Source: RGIG7213 sp045540335
GTDB lineage: Bacteria > Bacillota > Clostridia > Oscillospirales > CAG-272
Direction: 5' to 3'
DNA: 12,904 bases
Assembly (NCBI GenBank): GCA_045540335.1
Contig: JAZQHC010000034.1
Span: 1 to 12,904 of the forward strand
Shown here: positions 6,858-12,736 of the stretch, in pieces
How positions within the stretch are numbered: the first letter of the stretch is position 1
How the letters are laid out: the number at the start of each line of letters is the position of its first letter
Translations under genes and position numbers: made by a program
The notes under the pieces: model-generated
Told to the model about the DNA's origin: nothing
Seen by the model: the letters and a program-made list of their open reading frames with translations, nothing else
The model's database searches: none

Positions 6858-7895
6858 ATGGAAGTGAAATATTATGACGGGACAAAATTATTATCTATGT
6901 TAGACATTAACGGGCGGCAGCCGGATATTTATATATCCACGTCGAACCGGTCCGCGGGAAAAACAACGTATTTTTCCCGTCTTTTTGTAAAGCGTTTTTT
7001 GAATCACGGCGAAAAATTCGCTTTATTTTATCGGTATAATTATGAAATTTCCGACGTCGCGGATAAATTTTTTAAAGAGTTAAAAACGCTGTTCTTCCCA
7101 AATTATGAAATGAAAAGCAAAAGCCGCGCAAAGGGTATTTATCACGAATTATATTTGAATGATTCCCTTTGTGGTTATGCCATGGCCATTAATAGCGCGG
7201 AACAATTAAAAAAATATTCGCATTTATTCGCCGACGTGCAGCGGATTTTATATGATGAATTTCAGTCGGAAAATAATAAATATTGCCCCAATGAAGTAAC
7301 AAAATTTTTATCTTTGTTAGTTTCGATCTCCCGCGGCGGCGGGCAGCAAGTGCGGCGAGTTCCCGTTTATATGTTAGGGAATCTTGTTACCGTTTTAAAT
7401 CCTTATTATATCGCCCTGGACGTAAGCGATAAATTAGATAATAAAACAAAATTCCTGAAGGGTGACGGCTTCGTGATTGAACAAGGTTTTTTGTCGGAAG
7501 TCGCGCAGCAGCAAAAACAAACGGGAATTTTACGCGCGTTTAAAAATGAGAATTATACACGGTATGCAACGGAAGCCATTTATTTAAACGATAACGCCGT
7601 TTTTATTGAAAAGCCGGAAGGAAAGAATAATTACCTTGCAACGGTCATTATTGAAGGCTGCGAGTATGCTTTAAGGGAATATCCCGAAAAAGGTATTATA
7701 TACTGTTCGGAAAATGTAGATAAAACTTTCCCCAATAAAATAACATTAAGCGCGGAAGATATGAAAATAAATTATATCATGCTGCAAAAAAACGATTTCT
7801 TTATTGCTTTAATGAAAAAATTTTTTGAAGTGGGCGCTTTCCGGTTCCAAAATTTAAAATGTAAAAAAGCGGTTTTCAAAATGTTATCGTATTGA
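6858..7895 (+). CDS. DNA packaging ATPase (phi29 gp16-like)
   Basis: Read from the ATG at 6858, the protein has 345 residues (phi29 gp16 has 332). It would power translocation of DNA into the prohead. A Walker A-like loop is at residues 29-36 (SNRSAGKT), with Ser where phi29 has the first Gly (GARGIGKS). Walker B is RILYDEF with Asp133 and Glu134, matching gp16 VFDEF, and is followed by PNEV as in gp16. The C-terminus (FFIALMKKFFEVGAFRFQNLKC) resembles the gp16 end (ASAFMNGYLRFDN). The N-terminus YYDGTKLLSMLDINGRQPDIYI lines up with the gp16 start, supporting this ATG over the open frame that continues upstream to 6753. There is no Shine-Dalgarno site. It is the only clear plus-strand protein gene, divergent from lysis and convergent with polymerase. 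Its stop codon is part of the promoter of the RNA that follows. Confidence 0.92.
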   Translation: MEVKYYDGTKLLSMLDINGRQPDIYISTSNRSAGKTTYFSRLFVKRFLNHGEKFALFYRYNYEISDVADKFFKELKTLFFPNYEMKSKSRAKGIYHELYLNDSLCGYAMAINSAEQLKKYSHLFADVQRILYDEFQSENNKYCPNEVTKFLSLLVSISRGGGQQVRRVPVYMLGNLVTVLNPYYIALDVSDKLDNKTKFLKGDGFVIEQGFLSEVAQQQKQTGILRAFKNENYTRYATEAIYLNDNAVFIEKPEGKNNYLATVIIEGCEYALREYPEKGIIYCSENVDKTFPNKITLSAEDMKINYIMLQKNDFFIALMKKFFEVGAFRFQNLKCKKAVFKMLSY

Positions 7896-7901
7896 TATAA
7901 T
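7873..7901 (+). promoter_or_regulatory. extended -10 promoter for the structured RNA
   Basis: TGATATAAT (7893-7901) is a perfect extended -10 (TGn plus TATAAT). Its TGA is also the stop codon of the ATPase gene. A -35-like TTTTCA (7873-7878, 4 of 6) lies 17 bases upstream. The predicted first base is G7908, and there is no open frame downstream on this strand. Confidence 0.75.
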
Positions 7902-7907
7902 ATATTT

Positions 7908-8066
7908 GTTATCCCCTTTTTAATTTTGCCCCGCTTCCGGTCGGGCCAGGATCCGCGTTAAATCGTGCCGGCCGGTTTTTCCGGGAAGATCTCCGGCCCG
8001 GCAAATAAAAAAGTACGGATAATATAAAAGGAAAAAGGAAGGGTTTTTATTTCCCTTCCTTTTTTC
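7908..8066 (+). ncRNA. candidate packaging RNA (pRNA-like), about 158 nt
   Basis: This short unit has its own promoter and terminator, contains no ATG and is much richer in GC in its core than its surroundings. The predicted 5' end (7908-7930) pairs with 8000-8023 in a closing helix. GUUAUCC (7908-7914) pairs with GGAUAAU (8017-8023), then CUUUUU (7916-7921) pairs with AAAAAG (8008-8013), and after a mismatch and a bulged U, UUUGCC (7925-7930) pairs with GGCAAA (8000-8005). That is 20 pairs including A7923-U8006 and one G-U, interrupted by an internal loop (C7915 against UAC 8014-8016). Possible inner hairpins are CCG/CGG (7931-7933 with 7942-7944) and GCCGG/CCGGC (7967-7971 with 7993-7997) capped by CCGG-UUUUU-CCGG. 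Phi29 pRNA (174 nt, 120 nt functional) has the same plan: paired ends, a bulged helix and two interacting stem-loops. The function is inferred from fold and from adjacency to the packaging ATPase. An antisense or regulatory RNA is the alternative. Confidence 0.65.
8030..8066. terminator. bidirectional intrinsic terminator
   Basis: GGAAGGG (8037-8043) pairs with CCCTTCC (8053-8059) around a 9-base loop, flanked by AAAAA on the left and TTTTTT on the right. Read rightward it ends the small RNA. Read leftward it ends transcription that has passed the polymerase gene (stop at 8176). It separates the plus-strand packaging unit from the minus-strand replication operon. Confidence 0.9.
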
Positions 8067-8175
8067 TTTGAACATCACTATAAATCACAACTAAAGCAAA
8101 ACGAGGCGTTCAATGGAATTTGGCGCAGCCCAAACAAATAGACTTAATTAGATATTATGAAATTGTATGAATATT
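8067..8175. other. short gene-free spacer after DNA polymerase
   Basis: These 109 bases lie between the bidirectional terminator and the polymerase stop codon. The only structure seen is a weak 5-bp hairpin (TTTGG / CCAAA, near 8119-8134) without a T tract. The longest plus-strand frame with an ATG is 12 codons. I see no gene or promoter that I can support. Confidence 0.6.
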
Positions 8176-10098
8176 TTAACGCATTTCGTAAGTCGTGTCA
8201 ACTAATACGATCCCGCCCGGAATCCGTTTCGGAAGTAGTTTACCGGGGACTTTTAACCCGCGCTTAAAATCTGCGGGCGTGTGTTTTGAATTTAAAAATT
8301 CCTTTTCCGCTTCCGATAAAGGTTCATATTCTTTTAAATTACCATATTCACCCGTTATAGTTGATATAAACATCTGTTTACACCGGTCCGGCATACCCGC
8401 GCATTTGATATTATAATCATTATCGCCCCATTCGATATATGTTTTTTGCCGGACAAATAAACCGCTTTTCCATTCGTTCTCAAGGTCCCAACATTGGAAC
8501 GCTTTCGGATCCAGGCGCAGCCCGCGCACATCTTCCGCCTTTAAATTTAAGTGAATAGAATCCGTATCGGCATAAATAAAACCGGGTTTCTCTTTCCCGT
8601 AATAATTCAGCTGCGCCGCGCGGATCGTAAAATTCCGCGCATAAGACGTGATCGCGGAACCGATCGGGATATAAACAACCTTTTTATTATATTCTTCGAC
8701 GGGTAAAAAGCCTATGCTGTCATCTTCCCGCAAAACACAAAATTTAAAACTGCTGTTTTTTGACGTTGCCATTTTACCGTAAAGGTTATTTAAAAATAAC
8801 TTTGCAAGCGTCCGCTTTGCGCCCTTGCTTTCCAATTTTATTTTTTTATATTTATTAATATAATCATCAAATAAACCAAACGCCGTTTTAAAATAGCACC
8901 CGTCCAAAATTTCGAAATCTTCTAAATAATAATGATCTTTTAATAAAGCGTAATCCGTTTGTGTTAATGTCATAGTTACAAGCGCGGGTTTTATTTCTCC
9001 GTCCAGGTCCCTATAACTTGAAAAATATTCACCGTTATAAAAAATATCGCTCGTTTCAAGCCATTCGGTTGACTTATAAAGCCAATTATTTTTAATTTGG
9101 ATCGTAGGCAAATAATTTTCTTTTAAGAAAAAACGCGTCCGGATCCGGATAAAAAAATAATTTTTTTTAAGTAACGCTTCTTCAGGGATAAAATCACCGG
9201 TCCAAAAAAGCGGTTTACCTACGGGGTAAACGTTCCCGCTTTCGCCGGACATCATAGACGGGTAAAGGCTATTAACATCAAAGGTTAAACCGTCCTTATA
9301 TATTTTATTTTCTTTGCCTTTGACTAAATAACACCACCCGCCTTTATAACTTCGCCTTATATATTCATCTGCGTCCCTGGCGCCGTATATTTCCGGATTA
9401 AGTAAGAATTCGGTTAAATCAGGAAACCAACTTTCGTATTGTTTGCGCCCGATCCCGCTTTTAAATTCTTTCATGCAGCACGCGCCGATCGTCATTTTGT
9501 CATGGCCTTCGGAAAATAAAATTTCAAGGGCTTCTTTTACCACTAAAACGTCATTTGCAATATAAGCCCGTTCTTTTTCGCTTATTTCACACCCGGCATA
9601 ACGGAAGCCTTTATATACCATGTTTAATTTTTTATGCTTTGTTTCAAACGCTTTCCCAATTTCTTTTACGGAAAAAGGAAGCAATTTTAAAGAATCCCGT
9701 ATTTCAATATAATGCCCCTTGTATTTCATTATAATTGTATAGAAAGCGCCCATTTCGGAAATCATGTATTTAAAGGTTTTATTCTGCATTTTATATTCGG
9801 GTTTCCATTCTATATTTAAGCCTTCGCTGCCTTCCGTGATCGCTTCGGTCCAATGTAACTCACCCATTAAATAAGACAAAATAAAAAAACCGTCGAATTT
9901 TAAATTGTGAAAATAAAGCATTACGTGTTCATCTAAACGGAAAATATATTTGAAAAATTCATTGATAGACTGAAAAATTTTGACTTCTTCCGTCCCGATC
10001 TCCACCAAAGCGGCCGCCCACACTTCCGTATATTCCTGGCCTTCAAATACCGTCGTTTCAAAGTCGCACATAAAACGACGGAATGTTTTAATTCGCAT
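8176..10098 (-). CDS. protein-primed family B DNA polymerase (phi29 gp2-like)
   Basis: This 640-residue enzyme (phi29 polymerase has 575) would start replication from a terminal protein and copy the linear genome by strand displacement. The proofreading domain shows Exo I CDFETT (Asp12, Glu14), Exo II HNLKFDG (Asn65, Asp69) and Exo III YIAND (Tyr179, Asp183). The polymerase domain shows motif A DVNSLYPSM (Asp274), motif B KLFLNNLYGK (433-442) and motif C YADTDS (Asp511, Asp513). The RQKTY motif (550-554), KCAGMPD (565-571) and the ending PGGIVLVDTT match phi29 (RQKTY, KCAGMTD, PGGVVLVDD) from memory. The insert between motifs A and B should hold the TPR1 and TPR2 loops specific to protein-primed enzymes. 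The ribosome site is GAAGGCGGGG. It follows the terminal-protein gene by 20 bases in one operon. All catalytic residues appear intact. Confidence 0.98.
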   Translation of the reverse strand: MRIKTFRRFMCDFETTVFEGQEYTEVWAAALVEIGTEEVKIFQSINEFFKYIFRLDEHVMLYFHNLKFDGFFILSYLMGELHWTEAITEGSEGLNIEWKPEYKMQNKTFKYMISEMGAFYTIIMKYKGHYIEIRDSLKLLPFSVKEIGKAFETKHKKLNMVYKGFRYAGCEISEKERAYIANDVLVVKEALEILFSEGHDKMTIGACCMKEFKSGIGRKQYESWFPDLTEFLLNPEIYGARDADEYIRRSYKGGWCYLVKGKENKIYKDGLTFDVNSLYPSMMSGESGNVYPVGKPLFWTGDFIPEEALLKKNYFFIRIRTRFFLKENYLPTIQIKNNWLYKSTEWLETSDIFYNGEYFSSYRDLDGEIKPALVTMTLTQTDYALLKDHYYLEDFEILDGCYFKTAFGLFDDYINKYKKIKLESKGAKRTLAKLFLNNLYGKMATSKNSSFKFCVLREDDSIGFLPVEEYNKKVVYIPIGSAITSYARNFTIRAAQLNYYGKEKPGFIYADTDSIHLNLKAEDVRGLRLDPKAFQCWDLENEWKSGLFVRQKTYIEWGDNDYNIKCAGMPDRCKQMFISTITGEYGNLKEYEPLSEAEKEFLNSKHTPADFKRGLKVPGKLLPKRIPGGIVLVDTTYEMR

Positions 10099-10118
10099 AT
10101 TTGCCCCGCCTTCTTTCC

Positions 10119-10727
10119 TTATATTATTAAATCCATAAAATCCATGATCGCGTCACGCTGCAACGGTCCTAAATCCGCCCGGTCTAACATTTTATTAATT
10201 AAAAAATTAACATGAGATAGTTCGACTTCACTTTTATTATAATGCTGCAACGCTTCAAAAGCCTTATCTTCCCGCGCCGTTTCTTCAAATACGCAGGCCG
10301 CTTCCGTTGTCCCGATCTGCCCCGCTAATTGGTTGATAAAATTTTTTAAGGCGTCCCGGCTTGTATGCGTCGCTAACTTATCAATTTTATCATACATTAC
10401 CTGAAAGTAGACGTCTTCCGCGTTAACAACGGGTTCGTCCATGCGTCCGCTTAAATAAGAATAAGCGCTTTTTACGGAAACACCAAATTCTTTTGAGATC
10501 CGGCGCGCCTGGTTCTTAATATCTTTAACGCGGGCCTTGAATAGTTTTTGAAATTTCTTTAATTCCCGCAAGTTTTTTGCGCTTGCGTCCGCGTTTGTAA
10601 AAAGATCGCCGGCGGAAGGTAACGAAATACCCCGGCGCCCATAGTAACGGGATTGTTCTTTTAACGCCTTTAAGGTTTTGGTAAATTCTTTGTATGTTTT
10701 TGTATTTTTTCGCGGTTTCCTTGCCAT
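10119..10727 (-). CDS. candidate genome terminal protein (protein primer, phi29 gp3-like)
   Basis: This 202-residue protein lies directly upstream of the polymerase, as phi29 gene 3 precedes gene 2. The start MARKPRKNTK is like phi29 TP (MARSPR...), very basic and suited to DNA binding. The middle (residues 45-95, KNLRELKKFQKLFKARVKDIKNQARRISKEF) is basic and coiled-coil-like, and the C-terminal half is acidic and helical. A terminal protein gives a Ser, Thr or Tyr hydroxyl as the first nucleotide acceptor and stays covalently bound to each 5' end. The priming residue cannot be named; C-terminal candidates include Thr140, Thr141, Thr150, Tyr163, Ser166 and Ser171. It is shorter than phi29 TP (266). 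A strong AAAGGAG ribosome site precedes the ATG, inside the overlapping small membrane-protein gene. The identity rests on context and composition. Confidence 0.8.
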   Translation of the reverse strand: MARKPRKNTKTYKEFTKTLKALKEQSRYYGRRGISLPSAGDLFTNADASAKNLRELKKFQKLFKARVKDIKNQARRISKEFGVSVKSAYSYLSGRMDEPVVNAEDVYFQVMYDKIDKLATHTSRDALKNFINQLAGQIGTTEAACVFEETAREDKAFEALQHYNKSEVELSHVNFLINKMLDRADLGPLQRDAIMDFMDLII

Positions 10728-10849
10728 TTCCTAAACTCCTTTATTTGATAGATTAAAAGGACAATCAAAAAGATAATACTATAAAGCAGTAAACACAAAA
10801 GCAGCGCGGTTAATAATCCTTTTATTAATAGTATGATCATAAGTATCAT
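10670..10849 (-). CDS. small membrane protein overlapping the terminal-protein gene
   Basis: This 59-residue frame starts in an ATGA overlap with the stop of the preceding tiny gene. Residues 2-34 are almost wholly hydrophobic (MILMIILLIKGLLTALLLCL...), followed by a basic tail (KEFRKWQGNREKIQKHTK). The last 58 bases run within the terminal-protein gene in another frame, so either the gene ends by overlap or the C-terminus is fortuitous. The ribosome site of the terminal protein (AAGGAG) lies inside it. Phi29 has early membrane proteins (p1, p16.7) that place replication at the membrane. A similar role is possible but is only an analogy. Confidence 0.5.
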   Translation of the reverse strand: MILMIILLIKGLLTALLLCLLLYSIIFLIVLLIYQIKEFRKWQGNREKIQKHTKNLPKP

Positions 10850-10983
10850 TTTTTATTATCCTTTTTTGATTCTATTATATCCTTTATTTTTGGGATAATG
10901 ATAATTAAAATTAAACCAAATATAACAGAAATAGCAATAACAATATCAAGAATTACCAAAATATATAATAAAATATCTAACAT
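10846..10983 (-). CDS. tiny single-span membrane protein, 45 residues
   Basis: The ATG at 10983 forms TAATG with the stop of the gene before it, and GAAAGAAGG lies 8-16 bases upstream as a ribosome site. Residues 2-30 are a continuous hydrophobic segment (MLDILLYILVILDIVIAISV...), followed by a short charged tail (PKIKDIIESKKDNKK). Its stop is coupled to the next membrane-protein gene by ATGA. The function is unknown. Its place between replication genes suggests a membrane anchor for replication, as for phi29 p1 or p16.7, without detectable similarity. Confidence 0.6.
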   Translation of the reverse strand: MLDILLYILVILDIVIAISVIFGLILIIIIPKIKDIIESKKDNKK

Positions 10984-11264
10984 TATATCGGCCTTCTTTC
11001 TTCAAATAATGGTTCGAAATCTTCCGAAAATTCTTTGCAGCATAACGACAAGGAATATTTTGAATTTTCTGTTAACATGATAGGTAAACCAAACAAATAA
11101 CCATAACTATTTCTTTCTTCATAAATATACTGCTGCATAAGATTTGCGCGGACATAATAAAATAAACTAAAACCCATAACAAAGCGAGAAGGCGTTAAAT
11201 GCTTGCTTTTTGCTAATCCTATTAAATAATATGCCCTATTTACTATTTGATCAATTCTATCCAT
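10983..11264 (-). CDS. hypothetical early protein at the phi29 gene 4 position
   Basis: This 93-residue protein is of unknown function. The N-terminal part is helical (MDRIDQIVNRAYYLIGLAK), the middle has aromatic, hydrophobic runs (FVMGFSLFYYVRANLM), and the end is acidic then basic (FSEDFEPLFEERRPI). The segment YGYLFGLPIMLTENSKYSL resembles the short FGLPV-type beta motif of several small phage proteins but does not identify it. It lies between the SSB-like gene and the terminal-protein group, where phi29 has the regulator p4, yet I see no likeness to p4. It starts 20 bases after a strong terminator with an AAAAGGGGGTTT ribosome site, so its mRNA would come from read-through. Confidence 0.75.
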   Translation of the reverse strand: MDRIDQIVNRAYYLIGLAKSKHLTPSRFVMGFSLFYYVRANLMQQYIYEERNSYGYLFGLPIMLTENSKYSLSLCCKEFSEDFEPLFEERRPI

Positions 11265-11283
11265 GATAAACCCCCTTTTGATG

Positions 11284-11310
11284 AAAAAGGCCGGGCCTTT
11301 TCGCCCGGCC
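11284..11310 (-). terminator. intrinsic terminator inside the early operon
   Basis: On the minus strand an 8-bp perfect stem GGCCGGGC / GCCCGGCC (11310-11303 with 11296-11289) with loop GAAAAG runs into TTTTT (11288-11284). It lies 18 bases after the SSB-like gene and 20 before the next ATG, leaving no room for a promoter. It would reduce expression of everything downstream, including terminal protein and polymerase. Confidence 0.87.
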
Positions 11311-11328
11311 GGTTATGAAATTCTTTAC

Positions 11329-11643
11329 TTATTCGAAATCGTCCAAAGAATGATCAACGTATTTTTCCTCGCTCATCTTCCAACGGGAAACCCAAAGGGT
11401 ATACGCCGTTTTTTCTTCTCCGGTTTCCGGATCCGCATATTTTCGAGGGGATAAATTTGCATCAGATTTTTCCACGATCAAATAAGCCGGTAAATCTTCC
11501 GCTTTCGGGTTCCCGCACTCCTCACGGAATTTTACACTTGCTACAACTTCGCTTCCGTCCTTCTTTTCCAGGGTTCCGATATAGGAAGTAAATTTTTTAC
11601 CTTCTTTGGTTTCTCGCTTCTTTGCAAATAATAAGATTTTCAT
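11329..11643 (-). CDS. probable single-stranded DNA-binding protein (phi29 gp5 position)
   Basis: This 104-residue protein has beta-strand-like segments at the start (MKILLFAKKRETKEGKKFTSYIGTLEKKDGSEVVASVKF), a central loop with NPKAEDLPAYLIVEKSDANL, and a final strand TAYTLWVSRWKM. An acidic end (SLDDFE) follows, as is usual for SSB-type OB-fold proteins. Gene order p6-like then this gene mirrors phi29 genes 6 and 5, and the terminator right after it fits a protein needed in many copies to coat displaced strands. It has a good AAAAGGAG ribosome site and a 4-base gap from the p6-like gene. No direct match to phi29 p5 is visible, so the assignment is by fold impression and context. Confidence 0.6.
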   Translation of the reverse strand: MKILLFAKKRETKEGKKFTSYIGTLEKKDGSEVVASVKFREECGNPKAEDLPAYLIVEKSDANLSPRKYADPETGEEKTAYTLWVSRWKMSEEKYVDHSLDDFE

Positions 11644-11647
11644 AATT

Positions 11648-11926
11648 TTAATTCTCCTTTTCTTTTTTGCTTTTCTTTGCTAATTTAATAAAATCCGCTT
11701 CCGGCATTATGTAAAGATCGCTATTATGCGTAACTTTTACACAACGCACAAATTTTTTACCCGGGCCGTTAAAAAGGCGCTCGCCTTTTCGGTTAATTTC
11801 TTCACGCGTAAAACTGCCATTGATAACGAAAGTTTCTTTAAAAGGTTCTTCCGTCTTTAAGTTGATCATTAAGCAGCGCGCCGAAGTCGTTAAAATCGTC
11901 CGGGAAACTACCCGTTTTCGTGGCAA
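11648..11926 (-). CDS. p6-like double-stranded DNA-binding protein (histone-like, initiation of replication)
   Basis: This 92-residue product resembles phi29 p6 (about 104 residues) along most of its length: SRTILTTSARCLMINL against p6 REITKTTVNVAKMVMV, ETFVINGSFTREEINRKG against ETFVGNLTMEQAQWRM, and VRCVKVTHNSDLYIMPEADFIKLA against VQVVSVEPNTEVYELPVEKFLEVA (recalled). In phi29 p6 multimers wrap the DNA, open the ends for initiation and help regulate transcription. The C-terminus is lysine-rich (KKSKKEKEN), unlike the acidic end of p6. The start is TTG at 11926, chosen because AAAGGGGG lies 8 bases upstream and the alignment begins close to it. It overlaps the preceding gene by 19 bases. Confidence 0.75.
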   Translation of the reverse strand: MPRKRVVSRTILTTSARCLMINLKTEEPFKETFVINGSFTREEINRKGERLFNGPGKKFVRCVKVTHNSDLYIMPEADFIKLAKKSKKEKEN

Positions 11927-12189
11927 GTTAAAAACCCCCTTTCTTCCGTAATTGCCTTTTTATGAACCGTTAAAAATTCGGCTTCATATCTCCGGACGGA
12001 TAATTTTAAACAATAACCGCCGGGGAAGTGAACAACGTAATAATTAACTTTTTTCAGATCTATTTTTATAGTATACCGCTTCTGTACTATTTCAAGTTCT
12101 TCTTTTGATATTTTAACACGTTTCACGCGGGCGTAAGTTTCAAAATATCCATTATTAAACACCACACTAACAACGTAAGTTTTTTTCAT
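11908..12189 (-). CDS. hypothetical small basic early protein
   Basis: This 93-residue protein begins MKKTYVVSVVFNNGYFETYARV and has alternating beta-like segments (YTIKIDLKKVNYYVVHFPGGYCLKL). It is rich in Lys, Tyr and Val and could be a small beta-barrel or nucleic-acid-binding protein, but I recognise no family. It begins in an ATGA overlap with the preceding gene, with AAAGGGG upstream. Its last codons (EERGFLTCHENG) contain the ribosome site and start of the p6-like gene, so the two are tightly coupled. Confidence 0.75.
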   Translation of the reverse strand: MKKTYVVSVVFNNGYFETYARVKRVKISKEELEIVQKRYTIKIDLKKVNYYVVHFPGGYCLKLSVRRYEAEFLTVHKKAITEERGFLTCHENG

Positions 12190-12488
12190 TCTTCCACCCC
12201 TTTAACAATTTCTAATACTTCCGGAAGCAGCGCGGGCCTTTTTTCTTTTTCGCGGTCCCTGGCCATACAAATATAATTCGTTAATTCGGTATAAAATAAC
12301 CGGACTTCTTTTTTGATCGTTTGCGTGTTCGATTGTTTATATAACGTATGATACACTTCAATCAAATTTTCTTCGATTCGGTCCAGGGCTTCCAACGGAT
12401 CCGGACCGGTTACGGCCTTTTGAATGGCTGCGTAGTATTTCGGTTTAATTATCCGGATCGAGTCACGGACGATTGCGATATTACTCAT
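12186..12488 (-). CDS. hypothetical helical early protein
   Basis: This 100-residue protein is mostly helical and amphipathic: DSIRIIKPKYYAAIQKAV, then EALDRIEENLIEVYHTLYKQSNTQTIKKEVRLFYTELTNYICMARDREKEKRP. It has no membrane segment and no catalytic motif that I recognise. The ATG at 12488 overlaps the stop of the first early gene (ATGA) and is preceded by GAAGGGGGTTT. The second gene of the early operon is a typical place for small host-takeover or regulatory proteins, but no function can be assigned. Confidence 0.75.
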   Translation of the reverse strand: MSNIAIVRDSIRIIKPKYYAAIQKAVTGPDPLEALDRIEENLIEVYHTLYKQSNTQTIKKEVRLFYTELTNYICMARDREKEKRPALLPEVLEIVKGVEE

Positions 12489-12703
12489 AATAAACCCCCT
12501 TCGAATGATTGTTTTAATGTTTCCATTTCGTCTTTGTAAGTTTCCAGGTATGAAAAAATTTCATTTGATAAAGCAATTGATTTTTTGGTTTCTTGTTCAT
12601 AATAAGAGGTAAATTCTTCGAATTTTCGCATATAAGTTAATTTTGCCAGACGATCTTCTAAAGCGGAAAGAATCGTTTGAAGTTCTTCATTAGTGAAAGT
12701 CAT
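12485..12703 (-). CDS. hypothetical first early protein, acidic helical
   Basis: From the ATG at 12703 there are 72 residues: MTFTNEELQTILSALEDRLAKL, then an acidic, helix-rich body (SYYEQETKKSIALSNEIFSYLETYKDEMETLKQSF). The pattern T-NEEL--I--ALE-RL--L is common in small uncharacterised phage early proteins. An upstream ATG at 12751 lies in the putative operator and is rejected. The chosen start has AAAGGGGGTTT 5 to 10 bases upstream. The final residues EGGLL are coded by the ribosome site of the next gene. Its function is unknown. Confidence 0.73.
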   Translation of the reverse strand: MTFTNEELQTILSALEDRLAKLTYMRKFEEFTSYYEQETKKSIALSNEIFSYLETYKDEMETLKQSFEGGLL

Positions 12704-12736
12704 AAGATAAACCCCCTTTCGTTTTGCTTTGTTCTT

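Noticed and set aside
7908..8030. Reading the structured RNA on the minus strand, co-directional with the polymerase as in phi29
   Set aside because: The bidirectional terminator would block polymerase-operon transcripts, and no minus-strand promoter or terminator brackets this stretch. Plus-strand signals are complete.
7908..8066. The structured stretch as a tRNA or riboswitch
   Set aside because: There is no cloverleaf, no T-loop or anticodon arm pattern, and no downstream gene on the same strand for a riboswitch to control.
8119..8134. Small hairpin after the polymerase gene as a terminator
   Set aside because: The stem is only 5 bp, without a T tract on either strand. The strong hairpin at 8030-8066 serves that role.
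10983..11264. Assignment as the phi29 p4 late activator
   Set aside because: Only the map position agrees. Length and sequence do not resemble p4 as I remember it.
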